This document shows, piece after piece, positions 14,547-19,922 of a stretch of DNA of 19,922 bases (the first letter of the stretch is position 1; every line of letters begins with the position of its first letter). The notes under the pieces were generated by a model. The model worked only from the letters and a program-made list of their open reading frames with translations, was not told where the DNA came from and searched no databases. Both the position numbers and the translations under genes were made by a program. Source of the DNA: Acetobacteraceae bacterium (GTDB lineage Bacteria > Pseudomonadota > Alphaproteobacteria > Acetobacterales > Acetobacteraceae); assembly GCA_947478535.1 (NCBI GenBank), contig CANJXD010000039.1, positions 1 to 19,922 on the forward strand, written 5' to 3'.

Positions 14547-15518
14547 CTATTCCCGCGTGACCCCGCCCCGCGTCACCACATCCCGCCAGCGCGCGACCTC
14601 ACTGGCCAGATGGGCGCGGAAGGCGTCCCGGCTGGGGGTGACGGGGGTGGCGCCGAGGGTGGCGAAGCGTTCGCGGATATCCGGCAGCATGACGATGCGG
14701 GCGAGCTCGGCATGCAGGCGATCCGCCACCGCGGCCGGCGTGCCGCGCGGGGCATAGAGGCCGTACCAGATATCGACGACGTAGTCGGGCGCCCCGGCCT
14801 CCCGCGCCGTCGGCACGGCGGGGAGCTGCGCCACACGCTCCGCCGTGCTGACCGCGAGCGGGCGCAGCGCGCCACCCGCGACCTGGCCGGCGACGGAGGG
14901 GAAGTCGGAGAACATGACCTGCACCTCCCCGGTCATCGTCGCGGCGGCGGCCGGCGCGCTGCCGCGATAGGGGACGAAGGTGAAGTCCACGCCCGTTTGC
15001 AAGCGGAACAGCTGCGCGGCGAGGATGGTGGAAGGCCCACCGGCCGCGACATTCAGCTCCCGCCCTCGGGCGCGGGCGAGGGCCAGGAATTCAGGCAGGG
15101 TACGGGCCGGCAGGCTGGGGGGCACGACGATGACGAAGGGCACCGAGAGGATCTGCGCCACCGGCTCGAAATCCCGGATCGGATCGTACAGCGGCTCCCG
15201 CAGCAGGGAGGCGTTCATGGCGATGCCGGGGGCGTCGAGCAGCAGCGTATAGCCATCCCCCGGCGCGGCGGCGACGGCGCGGACGCCGATCACCCCATTG
15301 GCGCCGGTGCGGTTTTCCACCACCACGGGCTGGCCGAGGGCTTCCGCGAGCTTCGGGGCGAGCAGGCGGGCGACGATATCGGTGCCGCCACCAGGGGCGA
15401 AGGGCGTGACCAGGCGGATCGGCCGTTCCGGCCAGGCGGCCTGGGCCGGCCCATAAAGGGAAAGGGAAGCGGCGGCGGCGAGCAGGCCGGCGCCGAGGGC
15501 GCGCCTCATGGCGTTCAT
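14547..15518 (-). CDS. Bug/TctC-family solute receptor
   Basis: A 323-aa secreted receptor starting at the ATG at 15518, preceded by GGAGGAGGAAACA, a strong ribosome binding site. Upstream in-frame starts are rejected because the signal peptide begins here (MRRALGAGLLAAAASLSL, cleavage near GPAQA). The mature protein begins AWPERPIRLVTPFAPGGGTD, the canonical Bug first loop, and goes on with VVVENRTGANGVIGV, GDGYTLLLD, FTFVPYRGSAPA and VPTAREAGAP. It is divergent from a DUF2339 gene and 106 bases upstream of the AT-rich hydrolase leader. It is the closest relative of the Bug gene at 8198. The two share long conserved DNA stretches (for example around 8609-8643 and 14949-14983), and their second loop lacks the usual His, so they probably arose by duplication. 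The ligand is unknown and no TctAB permease is adjacent. Confidence 0.95.
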   Translation of the reverse strand: MNAMRRALGAGLLAAAASLSLYGPAQAAWPERPIRLVTPFAPGGGTDIVARLLAPKLAEALGQPVVVENRTGANGVIGVRAVAAAPGDGYTLLLDAPGIAMNASLLREPLYDPIRDFEPVAQILSVPFVIVVPPSLPARTLPEFLALARARGRELNVAAGGPSTILAAQLFRLQTGVDFTFVPYRGSAPAAAATMTGEVQVMFSDFPSVAGQVAGGALRPLAVSTAERVAQLPAVPTAREAGAPDYVVDIWYGLYAPRGTPAAVADRLHAELARIVMLPDIRERFATLGATPVTPSRDAFRAHLASEVARWRDVVTRGGVTRE

Positions 15519-15531
15519 TGTTTCCTCCTCC

Positions 15532-15545
15532 GGGGGTTGTCCCCC
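15532..15545 (-). promoter_or_regulatory. Short GC hairpin next to Bug ribosome binding site
   Basis: GGGGG-TTGT-CCCCC is a perfect 5-bp stem. On the - strand it sits directly before the GGAGGAGG Shine-Dalgarno of the Bug gene at 15518. It may influence ribosome access or message stability. Runs of G and C are common here, so confidence is low. Confidence 0.3.
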
Positions 15546-15583
15546 CCTGGTGGGAGTGTAGCCGGCGGCGGCGGGCTGGCCCC

Positions 15584-15623
15584 TGGCCATGCGGCTATCG
15601 CAGCCCTTGGCCATAGCTATCGC
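15584..15623. repeat. Imperfect direct repeat upstream of DUF2339 gene
   Basis: TGGCCAT-N3-GCTATCGC (15584-15601) is repeated as TGGCCAT-N1-GCTATCGC (15608-15623), 24 bases apart. It lies in the divergent gap between the Bug gene and the DUF2339 start. If the longer DUF2339 start at 15589 were used, it would encode an Ala/Ile-rich stretch. A regulatory role is possible but unproven. Confidence 0.35.
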
Positions 15624-15678
15624 GGCCATCGGCACGGCCGTGTTGACGGGGCGGGGGTGGCGGCGGAGCCTGGACGGT

Positions 15679-18321
15679 ATGGAAAGCCTCATCTCCCTCG
15701 CCGTCCTCCTCCTGGTCGTGCTGGTCGCGGGGTGGGTGCTCGGCATCCTCGGCTGGCGGGAGGCGCGGCGGGCCCGCGCGGAGGTCGCGGCGCTGCGGGC
15801 GGAGTGGGCGGCGACGCTCACGCGGGCTGCGCCCGTGGAGGCGGTGGTGACCGTGACGGAGACGGTGGTGCCTCGCCCACCCGCCGACGCCGTGGCGTTC
15901 GAAAATCCCTGGGCGGCGCCGGCGCCGGACCTGCCGCCGCCTGAGATCCGTGACCCAACGCCTCCCCCCGCCCACCGACCGGGGCTGGAGGAAGCGCTGA
16001 CGCTGCGCTGGGGCACCTGGCTCGGCGCGGCGGCGCTGCTGATGGCGGCGGTGTTCCTGGTCAAGACGGCGGTGGAGGAAGGCTGGCTCGGCCCGGCCGA
16101 ACGCTGCGCCCTGGCCGTGGTGATCGGGCTCGCTTTGCTGGTGGGCGCGGAGTGGCTGCTGCGGCGCCCCGGCAGCCAGGCCGCGGATGAAGCACCGGCG
16201 GCGCTGGCGGCGGGCGGCGTCGCGATGCTGTTCGGCGCGGCCTATTCGGCGGGGGTGCTCTACGCCCTGTTGCCGGCGCTGCTGGGCTTCGCGGCGATGG
16301 CGGGGGTGGCGCTGGCGGCCATGGCTCTGGCGCTGCGGCATGGGCGGCTGGTGGCGGCGATCGGCATCCTCGGCGCCTTCGCAACGCCGGTGCTGGTCGA
16401 TACGCAGGATCCCTTCCTGCCCGGGCTGTTCAGCTACCTGCTGGTGGTGACGGCGGCGGCGCTGGCGGTGGTGCGCCGCGTTGGCGCGGTGTGGCTGGGC
16501 TGGGCGGCGCTGCTGATGGGCGCGGGCTGGGTCGTGCTGGGCGGCATCATGGCGCCGGGGCCGGATGACCTGTGGTGGCCGGCGCTGTTCGTGCCGGCGG
16601 CGGTGGCGCTGCACCTGGCGCTGCTGCCGGGCATCGCGATGGAAAGCCTGGCGGGGCGGCGGCTGGCGGTGATGCCGGTGGGGGTGCTGGCGCTGGCCGG
16701 GCTGGCGCTGCTGGCGGGCGGCACGTCCAGCCTCGGCCCCGCCGCCGGGCTGCTGCTGCTGACGCCGGTGACGATCTGGGGCGCGGCGCGGGAAGCGCGG
16801 CTGAACAGGCTGCCCTGGCTCGCCGCCCTGGCCGGGCTTTTGTTGCTGCTGTTCTGGCCGATCGGCGCCTGGGCACCGCCGGGGGAGGCGATCACCATCG
16901 AGGGCGTGGTGCAGAGCATCCTGCCCGGCGTGCCCTGGCCGCCGGAGGCGCTGCACCCCTTCCTGATCGCAGCGCTACTGCTGGCGGGGATGCAGGCGGC
17001 GGCCGGCGCCTGGGGAGAACGCCGGCAGGCGAGCCCCCTCCCCTGGGCTGCGCTGCCGGCCGCCGTGCCGCTGCTGGCGCTGCTGATCGCCTATGGGCGC
17101 GTGCGGGGTTTCGCGATCGATGGGGGCTGGGCGGCTGTCTCGCTGGCGCTGGCCGCCGCGCTGATCGGCATGGCGGCGCTGGCGATGCGGGAGGCGGCGC
17201 CGCAGCGCGCCGGGGTGCATGCGGCGGGCGCGGTCGGCGCAGTGGCATTAGGGGCGGCGATGCTGCTGGCGGATCAGTGGCTGAGCATCGCCATCGCGCT
17301 GTTCCTGCCGCCTCTCGCCTGGATCGAGGCGCGGGCCGGACTGCCGGCGCTGCGGCGCGTGGCGATGGTGGTGGCCGGGCTGGTGCTGGTGCGACTGCTG
17401 CTGAACTGGCAGGTCGCCGCTTATGCCTTCGGGGATTGGCCGGTGGTGAACGGCCTTCTGCCGGCCTATGGCCTGCCGGCGGCGAGCTTCGCGCTGGCCG
17501 CGTTCCTGTTCCACCGGCGGGGGGATGACTTGGCGGTGCGGGTGCTGGAGGCCGGCGCGGTGGCGCTGCTGGCGGCGCTGATGCTGCTCGAGATCCGCCA
17601 CGCCGTGACCGGCGGTGACATCGCGGAAACCCGGGCCGGCTGGCGCTTCCAGGAAGCCGCCTTGCAGGTCTTCGGCCTCGCCGTGATCGCGGCGCTGCTG
17701 CGCTGGATGGACGCGAGGCTCGGCGGGCGGGTGGTGCTGCTCTGGGCGTGGCGGCTGCACCAGACGGTGGCGGTCGCCCTGGGCGCCTGGCTGGTGCTGC
17801 GCAACCCGGCCTTCGACAAGCACGCCATCATCGCCGCGCTGCCGGTGCTGAATGAATTGCTGCTGGCCTATGGCATTCCCGCCTTGCTCGCGGCGCTGCT
17901 GGCCCGTTCGGCCGGAAGCGCCTGGCCGCCGGGGTTCCGGGAAGTGCTGGCGGCCTATGCCTTCGCCGCCGCGCTGGCCTGGGTGACGCTGGAGGTGCGC
18001 CACCTGTTTCACCTCGAAGCCCGCCCCGGCGCCATGGCGCTCGCCGGGCAGCCGCCCGGGGAGGCGGAGCTCTACGCCTATTCCGGCGCTTGGCTGCTGC
18101 TGGCGGCGGCACTGCTGGCCGTGGGCATCCGCCGCGCCATCCCCGCCCTGCGCCTGGCGGCGCTGGCGGTGATGGCGGTCGCGGTCGGCAAGGCCTTCCT
18201 GTTCGACATGAGCGGGCTGGTCGGCCTCTGGCGGGTGCTGAGCTTCCTCGGCCTCGGCCTGGCGCTGATCGCGCTGGGCTGGGTCTATCGCCGCTTCGTC
18301 ACACCGCCGGGAAGGGTGTGA
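15679..18321 (+). CDS. DUF2339 family multi-pass membrane protein
   Basis: A very hydrophobic protein of 880 aa from the ATG at 15679. An ATG at 15589 would add 30 residues of weakly hydrophobic sequence; I prefer 15679 because the family begins with a short N-terminal transmembrane helix (ESLISLAVLLLVVLVAGWVL). A charged heptad-like stretch (about 25-45) and a Pro-rich linker (60-95) follow. The first conserved DUF2339 region (about 101-163) contains RWGTWLGAAALLMAAVFLVK and AVEEGWLGPAER. Twenty or more membrane segments then follow, and the family's C-terminal signature lies at about 837-873 (GKAFLFDMSGLVGLWRVLSF then LGLGLALIALGWVYRRF). DUF2339 proteins are inner-membrane proteins of unknown function found widely in bacteria. 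The gene converges on a Bug gene with only four bases between stops. No link to the catabolic genes is evident. Confidence 0.92.
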   Translation: MESLISLAVLLLVVLVAGWVLGILGWREARRARAEVAALRAEWAATLTRAAPVEAVVTVTETVVPRPPADAVAFENPWAAPAPDLPPPEIRDPTPPPAHRPGLEEALTLRWGTWLGAAALLMAAVFLVKTAVEEGWLGPAERCALAVVIGLALLVGAEWLLRRPGSQAADEAPAALAAGGVAMLFGAAYSAGVLYALLPALLGFAAMAGVALAAMALALRHGRLVAAIGILGAFATPVLVDTQDPFLPGLFSYLLVVTAAALAVVRRVGAVWLGWAALLMGAGWVVLGGIMAPGPDDLWWPALFVPAAVALHLALLPGIAMESLAGRRLAVMPVGVLALAGLALLAGGTSSLGPAAGLLLLTPVTIWGAAREARLNRLPWLAALAGLLLLLFWPIGAWAPPGEAITIEGVVQSILPGVPWPPEALHPFLIAALLLAGMQAAAGAWGERRQASPLPWAALPAAVPLLALLIAYGRVRGFAIDGGWAAVSLALAAALIGMAALAMREAAPQRAGVHAAGAVGAVALGAAMLLADQWLSIAIALFLPPLAWIEARAGLPALRRVAMVVAGLVLVRLLLNWQVAAYAFGDWPVVNGLLPAYGLPAASFALAAFLFHRRGDDLAVRVLEAGAVALLAALMLLEIRHAVTGGDIAETRAGWRFQEAALQVFGLAVIAALLRWMDARLGGRVVLLWAWRLHQTVAVALGAWLVLRNPAFDKHAIIAALPVLNELLLAYGIPALLAALLARSAGSAWPPGFREVLAAYAFAAALAWVTLEVRHLFHLEARPGAMALAGQPPGEAELYAYSGAWLLLAAALLAVGIRRAIPALRLAALAVMAVAVGKAFLFDMSGLVGLWRVLSFLGLGLALIALGWVYRRFVTPPGRV

Positions 18322-18325
18322 CCGG

Positions 18326-19324
18326 CTACCCCGCGCGGGCGCCCGAAACCTCCACCGCACGGCGCCATTTCTCCAGCTCCGCGCGGTGGATGGTGGCGGC
18401 TTCCTCGGGCGTCGTGCCGGTGACAGCGGCGCCGAGTTCGGCGAGGCGGGCACGGATGGCGGGCTTGGCCAGGGTGATGCGCACCTCGGCCGAGAGCTTC
18501 TCGACGATCGCCGCCGGGGTGCCGGCGGGGGCGAAGAACATCACCCAGGCCCCGGCATCGAACCCCGCCACCGTCTCCGCCACCGCCGGCACATCCGGCA
18601 GCAGGTGCGACCGGGTGGCACCGGTCACGGCAATGGCGCGGACCTTGTTCTCGGCCAGGAAGGGTGGAAGGGTGAGGATGCCCTCCACGCACATCTGCAC
18701 CTCCCCGGTCATGATCGCCTGCACCGTGACCAGCCCACCGCGATAGGGGACATGCGTGGCGTCCAGCCCCGTCGCGGCGCGGATCATCTCCATCGCCAGG
18801 TGGTTGGTGGCACCGACACCCGAGGATGCGTAGTTCAGCCGCCCCGGATTGGCCTTCGAATAGGCGACGAGCTCCGCCAGGCTACGCGCCGGCAGGGTGG
18901 GGGCAATGACCAGCACCTGCGGGAAAGTGACCATATGCGTCACCGCCACGAAGTCGCGCGCGACATCGAAGGTGAGGTTCGGCAACAGGGCCGGGTTGAT
19001 CGCCATGTTGCCGGGGGAGCCGACCAGGAAGGTGTCGCCATCCGGCCGCGCGCGGGCCGCGGCTTCCGTGCCGATGCTGCCACCCGCGCCGGTCCGGCTT
19101 TCCACGATGAAGGGCTGGCCGAGGCGCTCCGCCAGGTCCTGCGCCACCAGCCGCGCCACGACATCGACGGCCGAGCCTGGCGTGAAGGGGAAAATGAAGC
19201 GCACCGACCCGCGCGGCCACGCACCCTGCGCCCAGGCGGTGTTAGTGGCGGGGGAGACGCCGAGTGCCGCCGCCAGCCCCAGCAGCCCACGCCGGCCGAG
19301 CGAAATCCCTGTCCGGTCCCGCAT
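18326..19324 (-). CDS. Bug/TctC-family solute receptor
   Basis: A 332-aa secreted receptor. The ATG at 19324 is preceded by GGGGAGGAAAGG, a very strong ribosome binding site. The signal peptide carries a twin-arginine-like GRRGLLGLAAALG and a cleavage region near TAWAQGA. The first ligand loop reads PFTPGSAVDVVARL, where GSAVD replaces the usual GG.TD. Later family marks are IVESRTGAGGSIG, the ASSGVGATNHLAMEMI second loop with its His, ATHVPYRGGLVTVQAIMTGE and PDVPAVAETVAG. It follows an SDR gene by 78 bases on the same strand, so the two probably form an operon, with the SDR acting on the transported acid or a metabolite of it. Its Shine-Dalgarno lies within a 10-bp stem-loop, listed separately. 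The gene converges on the DUF2339 gene with a 4-base gap and no room for a terminator. Confidence 0.95.
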   Translation of the reverse strand: MRDRTGISLGRRGLLGLAAALGVSPATNTAWAQGAWPRGSVRFIFPFTPGSAVDVVARLVAQDLAERLGQPFIVESRTGAGGSIGTEAAARARPDGDTFLVGSPGNMAINPALLPNLTFDVARDFVAVTHMVTFPQVLVIAPTLPARSLAELVAYSKANPGRLNYASSGVGATNHLAMEMIRAATGLDATHVPYRGGLVTVQAIMTGEVQMCVEGILTLPPFLAENKVRAIAVTGATRSHLLPDVPAVAETVAGFDAGAWVMFFAPAGTPAAIVEKLSAEVRITLAKPAIRARLAELGAAVTGTTPEEAATIHRAELEKWRRAVEVSGARAG

Positions 19325-19332
19325 GACCTTTC

Positions 19333-19359
19333 CTCCCCTTCCGTTGATTGGAAGGGGAG
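19333..19359 (-). promoter_or_regulatory. Stem-loop that would bury the Bug ribosome binding site
   Basis: CTCCCCTTCC and GGAAGGGGAG form a perfect 10-bp stem around a 7-base loop. On the - strand the 3' arm (GGAAGGGGAG) runs into GAAAGG and the ATG at 19324, so the Shine-Dalgarno GGGGAG is in the stem. This would hinder initiation unless opened. It may act as a thermo- or ligand-responsive leader, or may simply end transcription of the upstream SDR gene, although no T-run follows. Confidence 0.55.
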
Positions 19360-19372
19360 TGAAGGCGAGAGT

Positions 19373-19396
19373 GGCGCCCCGCGTCAACGCGGCGCC
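19373..19396 (-). terminator. GC-rich hairpin after the SDR stop
   Basis: GGCG-CC-CCGCG, loop TCAA, CGCGGCGCC: a 9-bp stem with a 2-base bulge, six bases after the SDR stop at 19403 on the - strand. The following - strand sequence is ACTCTCGCC, without a good T-run. It is a weak intrinsic terminator or an intercistronic stabilising hairpin. Confidence 0.35.
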
Positions 19397-19402
19397 ATGC
19401 CG

Positions 19403-19922
19403 TTAAAGATGCCGGCCGCTATCGACGACGATGGTGGTGCCGGTGGACAGCCGCAGATGAGTGACGGCTGAGACGACCGCGAGCGCCACGTCATCGGGCT
19501 CACACAGGATCTTCAGTGGCGTCGTCGCGGCCTGCTTGGCCACGCCTTCGCGGCTGCGCCCGGGGACGAAATCCGTCGCCACGGCGGCGGGTGAGACGCC
19601 GATGACGCGGATTTCCGGCCCCAGCACGCGGGCGAGCGACATGCCCATCGTGTCCATCGCCGCCTTCGAGGCGCAATAGGCGATGGAACTGCCGAGCCCG
19701 GTGGTGGCGGAGACCGAGGAGATGTTGATCACCACCCCATCCCCACCCTGCTTCATCAGCGGCGCGAAGGCGCGGATGGTGGAGAAGGTGCCGCGGACAT
19801 TGGTCGTCAGGATGCGGTCGAAGATCTCATCCGTCAGGGCGTCGAGGTCGCCATGGGCGATGGCATTGGTGGTGCCGGCCGAATTCACCAGCACGTCGCA
19901 GCGGCCGAAGCGGGCCTCCACC
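19403..19922 (-). CDS. SDR-family NAD(P)-dependent oxidoreductase (N-terminus outside window)
   Basis: This is the C-terminal ~173 residues of a short-chain dehydrogenase/reductase; the start and the TGxxxGIG cofactor motif lie beyond base 19922. Visible family elements, counted from base 19921, are CDVLVNSAG (9-17, the NNAG motif), NVRG (41-44), NISSVSA with the catalytic Ser (67-73) and YCASK with catalytic Tyr82 and Lys86. The ending TIVVDSGRHL is the classic SDR C-terminus (V..DGG type). Such enzymes oxidise alcohols or reduce ketones with NAD(P)H in the cytoplasm. The gene is upstream of a Bug gene on the same strand, 78 bases away across two hairpins, suggesting cotranscription. The GTG at 19921 is internal, not a start. 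The substrate is unknown. Confidence 0.93.
   Translation of the reverse strand, partial: VEARFGRCDVLVNSAGTTNAIAHGDLDALTDEIFDRILTTNVRGTFSTIRAFAPLMKQGGDGVVINISSVSATTGLGSSIAYCASKAAMDTMGMSLARVLGPEIRVIGVSPAAVATDFVPGRSREGVAKQAATTPLKILCEPDDVALAVVSAVTHLRLSTGTTIVVDSGRHL

Noticed and set aside
15643..15648. TTGACG as a -35 box for the DUF2339 gene
   Set aside because: No -10-like hexamer lies 16-18 bases downstream, and the ATG at 15679 is too close.
15595..16956. A 453-codon Gln/His/Arg-rich frame on the - strand
   Set aside because: It is a shadow of the DUF2339 gene. The Gln/His/Arg bias is the complement of Leu/Ala/Val codons in membrane segments.
17248..18453. A 401-codon Gln/Arg/His-rich frame on the - strand
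   Set aside because: It is opposite the DUF2339 C-terminal signature and has no domain of its own.
1..19922. tRNA or rRNA genes, CRISPR arrays, transposases, phage or defence genes
   Set aside because: No cloverleaf-like sequence, regularly spaced repeats or recombinase motifs were noticed on either strand. This was a reading by eye, not a covariance-model search.

Overview
The window is very GC-rich DNA of about 20 kb, roughly 70% G+C by eye. It has tightly packed genes, strong GGAGG-type ribosome binding sites and an unusual number of Bug/TctC-type periplasmic solute receptors. This suits an environmental proteobacterium, most likely an alphaproteobacterium of the Acetobacteraceae (Roseomonas-like). 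Bug-rich betaproteobacteria cannot be excluded from the sequence alone, and the taxonomic call is inference. I see no rRNA, tRNA, CRISPR array, insertion sequence or phage gene.

Layout. (1) Bases 1-6153, + strand: a catabolic gene cluster made of the end of a sugar-phosphate isomerase/epimerase-like TIM barrel, an ACMSD-like amidohydrolase, a Bug receptor, a type II 3-dehydroquinate dehydratase homologue and two tandem FAD-dependent dehydrogenases, the second TcuA-like. (2) Bases 6160-9187, - strand: a compact Bug / uncharacterised 218-aa protein / MmgE-PrpD operon that converges on cluster 1 with a 6-base gap. (3) Bases 9188-9375: a divergent promoter region with two palindromes, followed by a second Bug gene on the + strand (9376-10344). 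(4) Bases 10408-14440, - strand: a permuted papain-like (YiiX-type) hydrolase, a LysR regulator, an overlapping IclR regulator and a class A FAD aromatic monooxygenase. (5) Bases 14547-15518, - strand: another Bug gene, divergent from a large DUF2339 membrane protein (+, to 18321). (6) Bases 18326-19922, - strand: an SDR oxidoreductase cut by the window edge, then a fifth Bug gene.

How the genes may work together. The theme is uptake and oxidation of small carboxylates and aromatic or hydroaromatic acids. Bug receptors capture organic acids in the periplasm. TcuA-like flavoproteins, MmgE/PrpD, amidohydrolase/decarboxylase and AroQ-like enzymes could process tricarboxylates or ring acids. The monooxygenase with its IclR and LysR regulators looks like an aromatic-ring module. 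No TctA or TctB membrane partner is present, so the five receptors must borrow permeases from elsewhere or act as sensors. No substrate can be fixed from sequence.

Points that stand out: an AroQ-like protein whose catalytic residues are intact but whose substrate-pocket His is Arg; an amidohydrolase in which the first metal-binding His is Phe; a TcuA-like enzyme without TcuB; inverted repeats just upstream of all five Bug starts, one of which would bury the ribosome binding site; and an orphan permuted papain-fold protein behind an AT-rich palindrome. I did not find a clearly new defence or mobile system.
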